Positions 51,744-62,488 of a DNA stretch of 64,000 nt are shown here, piece after piece. Every line of letters starts with the position of its first letter. The first letter of the stretch is position 1. A program made the position numbers and the translations under genes. This DNA comes from Pseudoflavonifractor sp050943825. GTDB lineage: Bacteria; Bacillota; Clostridia; Oscillospirales; Oscillospiraceae. The DNA is taken from assembly GCF_050943825.1 (NCBI RefSeq), contig NZ_JBMNPX010000009.1, positions 1 through 64,000 on the forward strand. Direction: 5' to 3'. Under the pieces are notes generated by a model, which saw only the letters and a list, made by a program, of their open reading frames with translations, was not told the origin of the DNA and made no database searches.

Positions 51744-52623
51744 GGATTTCACCTCCCGAAAGACGGATTGCCTCCCTGAGCCCCCGCTCGGCCAGCACCA
51801 CGGCGATGTGCTCCCGGAAGTCCTTGGAAGCTCTCCAGCTGTCTCTGGGGTGGATGTCCTCCAGCACAGCCTGGGCCGCGGCCTTGACTGCCTCCTCGGT
51901 GACCGGCTGGCCCTTGGCCCGCTCCTCGGCGTGGACGGCGCGCATGGGAATGGGGCCTGCCACACCGTAGGCGATGCGCACATCCTCCATGGTCTTCTTG
52001 TCCTCCGAGAGCTTGACGTTGACCGAGCAGCCGATGGTGGCGATGTCCATGGCGTTGCGCATGGCGTACTTGATGTAATGTCCCTTGTACCCCTCATAGG
52101 AGTCCTTGGGGATGATGATGGCGGTCTGCAGCTCGCCGGGACGCAGGTTCACCTGGCCCGCCTTGATGTAGAACGCCTGGATGGGCATGCGCCGCACCCC
52201 CTCGGGGCCGGTGATCTCCACGATGGCATCCCAGGCGAAGAGGGTGGAGGCGGAATCGGCAGAGGTGACGCCGTTGCAGGTGTTGCCGCCGATGGTGCCG
52301 ATGTTGCGGATCTGAGGGCCGCCCACCATATCCACCGCCTCGCCCAGCACCTTGATGTGCTTCTGGATCAGGGGGTCACGGGTGATGTGGGAGAAGCTGG
52401 TGAGGGAGCCGATCCGGAGGGAGCCGTCCTCCTCATAGGACACGCCCCGCAGCTCATCCAGCATGTAGATGCTCACCAGCTCTTTGCCGGCACGCTTTCC
52501 TTCCCGGATCTGGACCAGCACGTCACTGCCGCCGGCGATGATCTGGGCCTCCGGATGCTCCACCAGAAGCTGTACCGCGTGGGATACGCTCTCAGCCTCA
52601 TAGAGCGCTTTGATATCATACAT
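51736..52623 (-). CDS. xdhB: Xanthine dehydrogenase-type FAD subunit
   Basis: 295 residues of the CO-dehydrogenase-flavoprotein/XDH FAD fold: IIAGGSDVLVQIREGK and IRNIGTIGGNTCNGVTSADSAS contact FAD; the C-terminal domain carries the AYGVAGPIPMRA segment. It passes electrons to NAD or another acceptor. It lies 14 bp after the molybdenum subunit gene and overlaps the 2Fe-2S gene. Confidence 0.95.
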   Translation of the reverse strand: MYDIKALYEAESVSHAVQLLVEHPEAQIIAGGSDVLVQIREGKRAGKELVSIYMLDELRGVSYEEDGSLRIGSLTSFSHITRDPLIQKHIKVLGEAVDMVGGPQIRNIGTIGGNTCNGVTSADSASTLFAWDAIVEITGPEGVRRMPIQAFYIKAGQVNLRPGELQTAIIIPKDSYEGYKGHYIKYAMRNAMDIATIGCSVNVKLSEDKKTMEDVRIAYGVAGPIPMRAVHAEERAKGQPVTEEAVKAAAQAVLEDIHPRDSWRASKDFREHIAVVLAERGLREAIRLSGGEIHA

Positions 52624-52637
52624 AGACTGCTGCCTCC

Positions 52638-54923
52638 TTAGATCAGACCTTCTTCACGGAATCTGCGGAACAAAACATGGGGATTGACCGGCGCCTCGTC
52701 CACGGCCACGCCGGTGGCGTGATAGATGGCGTTGCGGATGGCGGGGGCCACCGAGCAGGCGGGCGGCTCACCCAGAGCCTTGGTGCCGAAGGCGCTGGTG
52801 GGTTCGGGATTCTCCACGAAATAGGCTCTCAGACGGGGGTGGTCCATAAAGGTGGAGAGCTTGTAGTCCAGCAGGTTGTTGTTCAGAGCCCGGCCGGTCT
52901 TGGGGTCGAACATCAGCTTCTCCGACAGGCCGTAGCCGATGCCCATGCTCATGCCGCCGTGGACCTGGGCCTCGGCCAGAGCCGGGTTGATGATGGTGCC
53001 CGCGTCGTGGACGTTCACGATGTCCAGGAGCTTCACCTTGCACAGGGGGATATCCACCTCCACCTCGGCGAAGGTGCAGCCGAAGGAGTAGGCGTTGGAC
53101 TTAATCTGGGAGGTGCTCTCGGCGGTGATGTGCTGGCTGTCGGTCAGGCTGTACAGGGCCTCGGTGGCCAGCTCGCCCAGGGTCATCAGCACCCGGCCGT
53201 CGGTGATGCGGACAATGTTGCCGTCCACGATGTCCAGGTTGTAGGGGGGCATCCGGGTCAGCTGGTGGGCGTACTTCAGGATGCGCTCCTTGAGCAGGGC
53301 GCCGGTCTGCCGGATGGAGAAGCCGGCGGTGTAGGTCTGGCGGGAGGCGTAGGCGCCGGTGCCGAAGGGGGTCACGTCGGTATCCTGGCAGGAGACCAGG
53401 TGGACGTTCTCCACGGGCACGCCCACCGTGTCCGCCGTCATCTGGGCGAAGGCGGTGTCGGCGCCCTGGCCGATCTCGGTCTCGCCCAGCTGGACCTGGA
53501 GGGAGCCGTCCTGGTTGAGCACCATGCGGCAGGAGGAGGTCTCCAGCGAGATAGGCCACACGGCGGTGTTGTACCAGAACACGGACATGCCCACGCCACG
53601 GCGCACATCGCCGGTCTGGTTCTGGTACTCCTTGTATTTGCGGAGATAGTCAATCTCCTTCATGCCCTTGTCCATGCACTGGTTGAAGGTGTCGGAGTAG
53701 AGCTCGTTCTTGGAGAAGGGATCCGTAAAGCCCACAGGCATCAGGTTCTTCCGGCGGAACTCGATGGGGTCCAGCCCCAGCTTGGCGCACACGTCTTCAG
53801 TGTGGCACTCCACCGCCCACATGGCCTGGGGGATGCCGTAGCCGCGCATGGCGCCCGCCACCGACTTGTTGGTGAACACGGTGTAGGCATCGGCCTCCAC
53901 GTTGTCGCAGGGGTAGAGCTGGGGGAAGCAGCCCATGCCCTTGGCGGCGATGCTGTGGCCGTGGGAGGCGTAGGCGCCCTGGTCGGAGAAGGCCTCCAGC
54001 TTGCGGGCGGCGTAGGTGCCGTCGGGCCGCACCCAGGAGATGATGTGGCTGCGGATGGCGTGGCGCACACGGTTGGAGACAAAGGTGTCCTCACGGGGGA
54101 TGTCGATCTTCACCAGATGGCCGCCCAGCTGGGTGCACAGCCAGGCGCACAGGGGCTCGTAGAGCACATCCTGCTTGTTGCCGAAGCCGCCGCCGATGTA
54201 GGGTTTGATGACCTGAATCTTGCCCCAGGGGAGACCCAGGGCCTGGCCCACCACCCGGCGGACAATGTGGGGAATCTGGGTGGAGCTGACAATCTTAATC
54301 CGGTCCCCCGTCATCTCGGCGGTACAGATAAAGTTCTCGATGTGGCAGTGCTGGACGGTGGGGGTGTCGTACCAGCCCTCCACCTTGATGAGGCCGGGCT
54401 CCTTGATGGCCTCCTCATAGTTGCCCTTGCGGATGGAGGTGTGTTTGAGGATGTTGTTGGGGTAATCCTCATGGAGCTGGGGGGCTCCGTCCTTCATGGC
54501 CTCCTGGACGTCCAGGACAAAGGGGTACTCCTCGTACTCCACCTTGATGGCCCGCAGGGCCTGGGCGGCTGCCACCTCATCCTCCGCCACCACGGCGGCG
54601 ATGTCGTCGCCATAGAAGCGAACCCGGTCGGTGAGGACCAGCCGGTCGGCCACGTCCTGGTGGCTCTCGTCGGTGGACCAGGGGTGTCCCGCGGTGGGGA
54701 AATAGTGCTTCTCCTTCAGGTCGAAGCAGGTAAATACCCTGACCACGCCGGGAATGGCCTCAGCGGCCGACACATCCATGGACACCACCCGTCCGTTGGG
54801 AATGGTGGCGTGCAGAATCTGGGCCACATATGCGCCCTCGTCGCACAGATCGTCGGTATATTTTGTGCGTCCGGTCACCTTGTCATAGGCATCTACCCGG
54901 GTAACTTTTTTTCCTACATACAT
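52638..54923 (-). CDS. xdhA: Xanthine dehydrogenase-type molybdenum subunit
   Basis: 761 residues. The small N-terminal domain (VTRVDAYDKVTGRTKYTDDL) is followed by the large molybdopterin-binding domain. GGGFGNKQD and MRGYGIPQAMWAVE contact the cofactor, GETEIGQGADT is another cofactor loop, and GTKALGEPP near the C-terminus holds the catalytic Glu of the hydroxylase family. Purine hydroxylation is inferred from the permease next door; other aromatic N-heterocycles are possible. First gene of the operon, preceded by the Crp/Fnr-type gene. Maturation genes are not in the window. Confidence 0.95.
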   Translation of the reverse strand: MYVGKKVTRVDAYDKVTGRTKYTDDLCDEGAYVAQILHATIPNGRVVSMDVSAAEAIPGVVRVFTCFDLKEKHYFPTAGHPWSTDESHQDVADRLVLTDRVRFYGDDIAAVVAEDEVAAAQALRAIKVEYEEYPFVLDVQEAMKDGAPQLHEDYPNNILKHTSIRKGNYEEAIKEPGLIKVEGWYDTPTVQHCHIENFICTAEMTGDRIKIVSSTQIPHIVRRVVGQALGLPWGKIQVIKPYIGGGFGNKQDVLYEPLCAWLCTQLGGHLVKIDIPREDTFVSNRVRHAIRSHIISWVRPDGTYAARKLEAFSDQGAYASHGHSIAAKGMGCFPQLYPCDNVEADAYTVFTNKSVAGAMRGYGIPQAMWAVECHTEDVCAKLGLDPIEFRRKNLMPVGFTDPFSKNELYSDTFNQCMDKGMKEIDYLRKYKEYQNQTGDVRRGVGMSVFWYNTAVWPISLETSSCRMVLNQDGSLQVQLGETEIGQGADTAFAQMTADTVGVPVENVHLVSCQDTDVTPFGTGAYASRQTYTAGFSIRQTGALLKERILKYAHQLTRMPPYNLDIVDGNIVRITDGRVLMTLGELATEALYSLTDSQHITAESTSQIKSNAYSFGCTFAEVEVDIPLCKVKLLDIVNVHDAGTIINPALAEAQVHGGMSMGIGYGLSEKLMFDPKTGRALNNNLLDYKLSTFMDHPRLRAYFVENPEPTSAFGTKALGEPPACSVAPAIRNAIYHATGVAVDEAPVNPHVLFRRFREEGLI

Positions 54924-54977
54924 GGTGCTTTCCTCCTGTTTCCTGATGGCTGAAGGGGGCGCCCGTAGGATGGGCCC

Positions 54978-55685
54978 TCAGCCGTTGACATGGTGTTCCA
55001 CGTGGGTCTTCATCTGATAAAATCCCTCCCGGGGGATGACAACCTTCCCTTTCCGCATCTGGATCAGTCCCATCTCCTCCAGATGCTTGATGCTCCGGTT
55101 GAGGGTTTTCACGGAAAAGCCTATCTCCTCCGTCAGCTGGGGCCTGGTCTTTTTCAGCTCCAGGTATTCGGGCTGAGGCTGCCGCTGTTCAAACAGACGG
55201 ATGAGGTGGACCATCAGCCGGTCCTTTCCCTCCATAAAGAGGTACTTTCTGGCCTCCGCCGTCTGGGTAATCAGCCGGTGCATGTTCTCCTGGGTGCGCA
55301 TGAACAGCGCGTCCACGTCCATGCGCATCCACTCCATGTAGCACTCCGCCGGGATGGTGAGCACCCGGCACTTTGTAGCCGCCAGGATGCTGATGCGGTA
55401 GCAGGGCAGACCGGCAAAGCACTCAATCTCGCCGAAAAAGTCTCCCGGTCCGAAGTCCTTGAAGGGGTAGCACCGGTCGTGGGCCGGCCACTCCACCCCC
55501 GTCACCGTTCCGGAGAGAATCATAAAAATCTGGGTGCACTCCGTCCCCGCTTTGATAAAGGTCTGGTTGGCCGGAATCTCCACCAGAGACATGTAGTACC
55601 GGACCTCTTCAGTGCAGTTGCGGAAGAGAAGCTCCATGTACGCTCGCTTTTCCTGGGGCAGTTCTTTAAAGATTTCCAAATACAT
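54978..55685 (-). CDS. Crp/Fnr-family regulator
   Basis: 235 residues: a cyclic-nucleotide-type beta barrel (ANQTFIKAGTECTQIFMILSGTVTG, FGPGDFFGEIECFAGLPCYRIS) and a C-terminal helix-turn-helix (LTEEIGFSVKTLNRSIKHLEEMGLI). The RS pair that binds cAMP in CRP is replaced (PCYRIS), and the Cys cluster of FNR is absent, so the ligand is neither classical cAMP nor Fe-S. It lies 54 bp upstream of the molybdenum subunit gene on the same strand and probably regulates the purine operon. AAGGAG lies 4 nt before ATG. Confidence 0.9.
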   Translation of the reverse strand: MYLEIFKELPQEKRAYMELLFRNCTEEVRYYMSLVEIPANQTFIKAGTECTQIFMILSGTVTGVEWPAHDRCYPFKDFGPGDFFGEIECFAGLPCYRISILAATKCRVLTIPAECYMEWMRMDVDALFMRTQENMHRLITQTAEARKYLFMEGKDRLMVHLIRLFEQRQPQPEYLELKKTRPQLTEEIGFSVKTLNRSIKHLEEMGLIQMRKGKVVIPREGFYQMKTHVEHHVNG

Positions 55686-55927
55686 CCATCTCCTTGGAAT
55701 GTACAGCTTCCAGAATCAGCAAATGGTACAGATATCTCTCCCTGTAAACCCATTATATCCGCTATATCTCACAACTAGAAAGGCCATGCGACCTTTTCTG
55801 AGGCGTTTTCTACCCTCCGAATTGTACAATTTATCATAGGTTTTTTTCACAATATGACCAGAACACCTCTGATATCTACTCCTCACAGGCTCTGGGCAGG
55901 CCCATTCCGCTCCGTGACCCTTCGCAA

Positions 55928-55970
55928 ACCAAAATCCGGGATTCAGCCCAGCCAAATTCCGGATTTTGGT
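55928..55970. repeat. Inverted repeat, 12-bp arms
   Basis: ACCAAAATCCGG (55928-55939) and its exact complement (55959-55970) enclose 19 bp. It lies in the non-coding gap (55686-56867) between the regulator gene and the CRISPR-like repeats. It could be a terminator-like stem or a mobile-element end; nothing around it decides. Confidence 0.55.
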
Positions 55971-56006
55971 CCCGGTCTATGCAACCAACATGGCACTGTG
56001 CTGCTA

Positions 56007-56154
56007 CGGTTCATCCCCACCGGCATGGGGGCAGCATGGATAATGCATAGATAACGGCTGCTAAGAAGGGTCATCCCCACTTGGGTGGGGCTATATACGC
56101 AGCGCCATCAGCTGTATGGTCAACGTCGGTTCATCCCCACACCCGTGGGGCGCA
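56007..56154 (-). CRISPR. Degenerate three-repeat CRISPR-like array (type I-E-like)
   Basis: Three units start at 56007, 56067 and 56127, exactly 60 bp apart, as in type I-E arrays (28-bp repeat plus 32-bp spacer). Each contains TCATCCCCAC, a 4-6 base variable loop, and TGGGG or GTGGGG, so each can fold as the short CCCCAC/GTGGGG hairpin of I-E repeats. The first and third begin CGGTTCATCCCC, matching the reversed I-E consensus (ATGAACCG end on the minus strand). The middle unit begins AGGGTCATCCCC. Repeats differ from one another in the loop and end bases, and no cas gene is present in the window. Confidence 0.65.
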
Positions 56155-56867
56155 CAGGGCCTGGCTGTCCCAGCTGCTTTCCTGACCGGCATGTCCCTTA
56201 TTCTTATTTTACACCAATACACGCACCATGGCCAGAGTGTTTATATCCCAATGCATCTCTCTCCCATTCTGCCTGTTTCGACGAAATCATTCATTTATTC
56301 TCCTCCCCCTGTCTCTCCCTGGCGGTCGCTCCCTCTATATACATTTGTCTCTACAATGTGTACATTCTTTTTTCCTGCTGCCAATGCTTTATCTTTCCTC
56401 TCCCAAAACAAGACAAAAGTCTATTAAAAACAGTTTTTCGTTTCTCATTCCGTGAGTTTTCCAGAAAACTCCATTCTATAATTCGCCTCGTTTTCTTTTG
56501 TCCTCGTTGTGTGGAACATGTCCTCCATTCGCGCACCTTTTTATTATATATTCATTTTATATTTGAATAAAATTCATTGCAAACATTTTGTTGCAAAATA
56601 TATTCATAATGAAACATTTTGAAAATCGCCACTTGCAAGAGAAAAACACCATATGTTTTTTTCTTTATAATGCAGATGATTTACATTTTATATTTGTATT
56701 TTATCACAGCAATTTGACAGAGAAAAAAGTTTTTTCGACACTTCTCATTTTTACTCTTGCATTATTATTCGATTCGCTATATAATTCATATCAAATTTGG
56801 GAAAGAGATTCAATGCTTTCACTTTCTTTGATACTTCTTCCCACTCCCAGGAAGGCAGGAGAATCAC
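56155..56867 (+). other. AT- and pyrimidine-rich non-coding region
   Basis: About 700 bp, T/C-rich on the plus strand then strongly AT-rich. Open frames exist but have low-complexity, stop-poor composition and no ribosome sites, so I support no gene. It must carry the promoter of the dipeptide importer operon; no clear -35/-10 pair stands out. Confidence 0.5.
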
Positions 56868-57794
56868 ATGCTGAACTACATTGTCAGACGCGTGCTCATT
56901 GGTATATTGACCATGCTGTTTCTGATTACGGCCACTTTCTTCTTAATGCGCATTATCCCGGGTTCTCCTTTCATCAACGACGATGAATCGGTGGCCGCGC
57001 AGAAGCAGTATGAACAGCTGGAGCGCAAGTACGGGCTGGACAAGCCGCTGCTGGAGCAGTACGGCATCTACATGAACGGCCTGATCCACGGAGACCTGGG
57101 CGAGTCCCTGATCCGCAAGGGCAAGACCGTTGTGGATATCATCGGCACCACCGCTCCGGTCACCATGCGGCTGGGCCTGACCGCCTTTGTCTTCTCCATG
57201 GTGGTGGGCATCGGCCTGGGTATTGCCGCGGCGCTGTCCAAACGCAGATGGGTCAACAACTTTGTCATGCTGCTGTCCACCATTGGCGTCAGCGTCCCCA
57301 ACTTCCTGCTGGCCGTGTTCCTGATGCTGGTGTTCTGTGTAGGCTTGGGGCTCTTCCCAACCATCGGCCTGAAGACGCCGCTGCACTACGTGCTGCCCAC
57401 CATCGCCGTCTCCCTCCACCCCATCGCCATGATCTCCCGTCTGACCCGCACCAGCATGATGGAGGTCATGCGGCAGGACTACATGATTCTGGCCCGGTCC
57501 AAGGGCACGCCCAAGTGGCAGGTCATCATCAAGCACGGCCTGCGCAACGCCCTGCTGCCGGTGGTGACCTACGCCGGCCCTCTGATCGCCAGCCTGCTGA
57601 CCGGCAGCTTTGTGGTGGAGACCCTGTTCTCCATCCCCGGTATCGGCTCTGAGTTCGTCAGCAGCGTTACCAACCGTGACTACACCCTGATTATGGGTCT
57701 GACCATCTTCATGGGCTTCCTGGTCATTGTTATGAACCTTCTCTCCGACTTGGTGGCCGCCGCGGTGGACCCCCGGATCAAACTGGACAAGTAA
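56868..57794 (+). CDS. Dipeptide ABC importer permease (DppB type)
   Basis: 308 residues, six helices. Opening MLNYIVRRVLIGILTMLFLITATFFLMRIIPGSPF is typical of DppB/OppB. The ATPase-docking loop reads LTRTSMMEVMRQDYMILARSKG, and the family's NALLPVVTYAGP segment follows. Ribosome site AGGAG 6 nt before ATG. First gene of a five-gene dpp-like operon with permease 2 starting 13 bp after its stop. Confidence 0.96.
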   Translation: MLNYIVRRVLIGILTMLFLITATFFLMRIIPGSPFINDDESVAAQKQYEQLERKYGLDKPLLEQYGIYMNGLIHGDLGESLIRKGKTVVDIIGTTAPVTMRLGLTAFVFSMVVGIGLGIAAALSKRRWVNNFVMLLSTIGVSVPNFLLAVFLMLVFCVGLGLFPTIGLKTPLHYVLPTIAVSLHPIAMISRLTRTSMMEVMRQDYMILARSKGTPKWQVIIKHGLRNALLPVVTYAGPLIASLLTGSFVVETLFSIPGIGSEFVSSVTNRDYTLIMGLTIFMGFLVIVMNLLSDLVAAAVDPRIKLDK

Positions 57795-57807
57795 GCAGGT
57801 GACTGAC

Positions 57808-58752
57808 ATGAAGGAAATCATCAAGCAAGCCTCCGCCCCCAATCCGCTGCCGCCCGACGCCTTCGAGCCGCTGCCGGCATCGGAAAAGAACGCCGAGTTC
57901 ATCGCAATGGAGTCCAAGACCTTCCTGCAGGACGCCTGGCGCAACTTCCGGCGCAACAAGCTGGCGCTCATCAGCCTGTGCTTCATCATTCTCATGTGTC
58001 TGATGGCCATCTTTGTCCCCATCCTCTCCCCCTACACCTATGACGGCATGGACGGCAGCGCCCTCAACCAGCTGCCCTCCCTCCAGCACTGGTTCGGCAC
58101 CGACAAGTTCGGCCGGGATATCTTTGTGCGCGTCATGTTCGGCGCCCGCATCTCCCTGGCCGTGGGCTTTGCCGCCGCCGGCATCAACATGGTCATCGGC
58201 ATTGTCTACGGCGGCATCGCCGGATATGTGGGCGGCAAGGCCGACCTCATCATGATGCGGGTGGTGGACATGCTCTACTCCATCCCCAACCTGCTGTACA
58301 TCATCCTGATCATGCTCATCTTCGGCAGCAACATGTTCTCCGTGCTGCTGGGCATCTGTATCTCCTCCTGGGTAGGCATGGCCCGTCTGGTGCGGACCCA
58401 GGTCATGTCCCTGAAGGAGCAGGAGTTCTCCCTGGCCGCCTTTGTCATGGGCGCCAGCAAGTCCAGAATCCTGTTCAAGCACCTGATCATCAACTCCATC
58501 GGCCCCATCATCGTCTCCCTGACCCTGATGGTCCCGTCGGCCATCTTCCAGGAGTCCTTCCTGGGCTTCGTGGGCATCGGCATCTCCGCCCCCATGTCCA
58601 GCTGGGGCACCCTGGCCAACGACGCCCGGCTGGTCATCAACAGCTATCCGCTGCAGATTGTGTGGCCGGTGCTGTCCATCTGTCTGACCATGCTGGCCCT
58701 GAACTTCCTGGGCGACGGCCTGGGCGAGGCCCTGGACCCCAAGAAACGGTAG
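57808..58752 (+). CDS. Dipeptide ABC importer permease (DppC type)
   Basis: 314 residues: N-terminal OppC segment (WRNFRRNKLALISLCFIILMCLMAIFVPIL, HWFGTDKFGRDIFVRVM) and the docking loop RLVRTQVMSLKEQEFSLAA. ATG 57808 has AGGTG 6 nt upstream; the GTG nine bases earlier overlaps that site. It forms the channel with the DppB-type permease. Confidence 0.96.
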   Translation: MKEIIKQASAPNPLPPDAFEPLPASEKNAEFIAMESKTFLQDAWRNFRRNKLALISLCFIILMCLMAIFVPILSPYTYDGMDGSALNQLPSLQHWFGTDKFGRDIFVRVMFGARISLAVGFAAAGINMVIGIVYGGIAGYVGGKADLIMMRVVDMLYSIPNLLYIILIMLIFGSNMFSVLLGICISSWVGMARLVRTQVMSLKEQEFSLAAFVMGASKSRILFKHLIINSIGPIIVSLTLMVPSAIFQESFLGFVGIGISAPMSSWGTLANDARLVINSYPLQIVWPVLSICLTMLALNFLGDGLGEALDPKKR

Positions 58753-58761
58753 GTGAATGTC

Positions 58762-59756
58762 ATGTCTGTTCTCAGCGTAGAGCACCTTTCAACTGAATTT
58801 TCCACCGAGCAGGGGACGGTACGCGCCGTCCGGGACGTGTCCTTTACCGTGGAAAAGGGCGAAATCCTGGGCATCGTGGGCGAGTCCGGCTCGGGCAAGA
58901 GCGTCACCATGTTCTCCATCATGGGCCTGCTGGCCGGCAACGGCACCGTTACCTCCGGCAAGGTGATGCTCGACGGCACCGACCTGTCCGTGTCCAGCTT
59001 CCCCTCCCCCAAGGAGTACGAGAAAAAGATGCAGGCCACCCGCGGCAACGAGATGGCCATGATCTTCCAGGACCCCATGACCTTCCTCAACCCGGTGCTG
59101 CGGATTGAGACCCAGCTGGTGGAGCCCATTATGAACCACACCAAACTCTCCCGGAAGGAGGCAGTGGCCCGGGCCATCGAGCTCATGCGCAAGGTTGGCA
59201 TCCCCTCCCCGGAGAAGCGGATCAAGCAGTATCCCCACCAGTTCTCCGGCGGCATGCGCCAGCGCATCATCATCGCCATCGCCCTGGCCTGCAACCCCAA
59301 GCTCATCATCGCCGACGAGCCCACCACCGCCCTGGACGTGACCATCCAGGCCCAGGTGCTGGACCTGATTGCCGACCTGAAGGAGGAATTCAACTCCTCG
59401 GTCATCCTCATCACCCACGACCTGGGCGTGGTGGCCCAGGTGTGCGACCGGGTGCTGATTATGTACGGCGGCAAAATTGTGGAGCAGGGCACGGCGGAGG
59501 AGATCTTCTACTCCCCCAACCACCCCTACACCAAGGGACTGCTCAGCTGCGTCACCAACCCGGAGGCGGACGACAGCGTCCTCACGCCCATCCCCGGCTC
59601 TCCCCCCGACCTGCTCAAGCCCCCCGCCGGCTGCCCCTTCCTGGACCGCTGTGAGCACGCCATGAAGATCTGCCGGGACTACATGCCGGAGGAGACCGTA
59701 TTCAGTCCCACCCACTCCAGCTGCTGCTGGCTCAATCAGAGAGAGGGGGCGAGCCA

Positions 59757-59760
<4 letters not shown>
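58762..59760 (+). CDS. Dipeptide ABC importer ATPase (DppD type)
   Basis: 332 residues. Walker A GESGSGKS, signature FSGGMRQRI, Walker B LIIADEPTTALDVT, switch His in THDLGVV. The C-terminal extension has the oligopeptide-transporter motif CPFLDRCEHAMKIC, which in this family can bind an Fe-S cluster. ATG 58762 is preceded by AGGTGA; the frame opens with an upstream GTG that is less likely. Stop overlaps the next ATG. Confidence 0.96.
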
Positions 59761-60746
<986 letters not shown>

Positions 60747-60771
60747 AAACGCAAAAAGGAGAGAGAGAATT

Positions 60772-62412
60772 ATGAAGAAGATCACACGACTGCTGGCCTG
60801 TGCCCTCAGCCTGGCTCTGCTGGCCGGCTGCGCGCCGTCCACCCCCAGCGAGACCGGCTCCGGCGATTCCCCCGACGGTACCCACACCTTTACCTACGGC
60901 ATCTCCAGCGAGCCCGATTACCTGGACCCCGCTATCTGCATGAACTCCAACACCAGCGCCGTTCTGGCCCAGCTCTACTTCCCCCTGTTCCGCTATGATG
61001 AGCACGGCAACGTCCAGAACATGGCCTGCGAGAGCTACACCGTCAGCGACGACGGCCTGACCTACACCTTCAAGCTGGTGGAGGGCAACACCTGGAGCGA
61101 CGGCCAGCCCGTCACCGCCGCCGACTATGAGTACGGCATGAAGCGCAGCATCGGCTACGGTCCTGACTCCGCCTACGCCTACCTGCTGTACAGCACCGTG
61201 GCGGGCGGCGCCGAGGCCAACGAGAACATGCTGGACGTGGCCGACATGACCGACGTGGGCATCCACGCCCTGGATGACACCACCCTGGAGATCACCCTGG
61301 CCGCCCCCTGCCCCTACTTCACCGGCCTGCTGAGCAACGTGGTGGCCTATCCCCTCCGCAGCGACTTCGCCGTGGAGCATGAGAGCACCTGGGCCAACGA
61401 CCCCGCCGTGCCCACCAACGGCGCCTTCAAGCTGGAGGCCGTCCGGGACAAGGAAGAGGTGGTCATGGTAAAGAACGAGCACTATGTCTACGCCGACCAG
61501 GTCCAGACCGACACCCTGATCGCCAAGATCATCACCGATCCCCAGGCTCAGCTCTCCGCCTTCCAGACCGGCGAGCTGGATCTGGCCCTGTATGTCCCCG
61601 CCGACGTGTCCGTCAACTACGCCGATGACCCCGCCCTCATCCATCTGGACCCTGTGGTGTCCAACACCTTCCTGTGGATGAACTGCACCGGCGAAACCAA
61701 CCCCGCCCTGGCCAACGCCGACGTCCGCCGCGCCCTGTCCATGGCCATTGACCGTGAGCAGCTGCTGGTCCTCATCGGCGCCAACGACACCAAGTACCCC
61801 CTCTACGGCTACGTGCCCAAGGGCATGGCCGATGCCGACGGCGGCGACTTCCGTGAGAACGCCGATGCCGACGGCCGCTACGCCGACTACGACCTGGAGC
61901 AGGCCAAGGCCCTGATGGAGTCCGCCGGATACAACGAGAACAACCGTATGCCTCTGACCATCAGCTACATCGGCACCAGCGGCAATACCGATATCTGCGT
62001 GGCCCTTCAGGCCATGTGGAAGGAGATCTACGTGGACGTGGAGCTGAGCGCCGCCGAGCAGAAGGCCTATGCCCAGGCCCGTAAGGCCGGCCAGTACGAG
62101 GTGGCCACCGGCTCCACCAGCGCCGACTATCTGGACCCCTTCTACTATCTGGAGCGCTGGGTGTCCTACAACCAGTCCTACAAGCAGGTCAACGATACCA
62201 CCTATGACGCCATGATCGAGGAGGCCAACGCCCAGACCGATCCCGCCAAGCGTATGGAGATGCTCCACGAGGCCGAGAAGTATCTGGTGGAGGAGAACGC
62301 CTATACCATCCCCCTGTACGGCTCCGGCGCGGTGGCTCTGATGAACACCGCTGTCTCCGGCCTCAAGCACGATCCCACCAACTCCGTCTACTTCGACGGC
62401 CTGACTTACTGA
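60772..62412 (+). CDS. Dipeptide/oligopeptide-binding lipoprotein
   Basis: 546 residues, family 5 solute-binding protein. Signal peptide with lipobox LLAGC. Family motifs: FTYGISSEPDYLDPA, WSDGQPVTAADYEYGMKR, RRALSMAIDREQLL. ATG 60772 has AAAGGAG upstream. It binds peptides outside and hands them to the DppBC channel. The gene is last in the operon, before a terminator, but precedes a peptidase on the same strand. Confidence 0.96.
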   Translation: MKKITRLLACALSLALLAGCAPSTPSETGSGDSPDGTHTFTYGISSEPDYLDPAICMNSNTSAVLAQLYFPLFRYDEHGNVQNMACESYTVSDDGLTYTFKLVEGNTWSDGQPVTAADYEYGMKRSIGYGPDSAYAYLLYSTVAGGAEANENMLDVADMTDVGIHALDDTTLEITLAAPCPYFTGLLSNVVAYPLRSDFAVEHESTWANDPAVPTNGAFKLEAVRDKEEVVMVKNEHYVYADQVQTDTLIAKIITDPQAQLSAFQTGELDLALYVPADVSVNYADDPALIHLDPVVSNTFLWMNCTGETNPALANADVRRALSMAIDREQLLVLIGANDTKYPLYGYVPKGMADADGGDFRENADADGRYADYDLEQAKALMESAGYNENNRMPLTISYIGTSGNTDICVALQAMWKEIYVDVELSAAEQKAYAQARKAGQYEVATGSTSADYLDPFYYLERWVSYNQSYKQVNDTTYDAMIEEANAQTDPAKRMEMLHEAEKYLVEENAYTIPLYGSGAVALMNTAVSGLKHDPTNSVYFDGLTY

Positions 62413-62422
62413 TCAGTCTGCG

Positions 62423-62456
62423 CCAAACGGCGCGCCACTTCCGGCGCGCCGTTTGG
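62423..62456. terminator. Terminator after the peptide-binding protein gene
   Basis: Perfect arms 62423-62436 and 62443-62456 (CCAAACGGCGCGCC and its complement), 6-nt loop; no T-run, so it may be leaky into the peptidase gene. Confidence 0.7.
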
Positions 62457-62488
62457 TTCCCCATCACGGGCTGAGGAAAGGAACCGAT

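Noticed and set aside
56008..56150. GGTTCATCCCC segments looking like tRNA T-loops
   Set aside because: No acceptor or anticodon stem can be folded around them, and they recur at an exact 60-bp period with hairpin-forming CCCCAC/GTGGGG, which fits CRISPR-type repeats.
56085..56570. 161-codon open frame in the non-coding gap
   Set aside because: Crosses a CRISPR-like repeat, has low-complexity Phe/Ser/Leu/Cys-rich composition, and no ribosome site.
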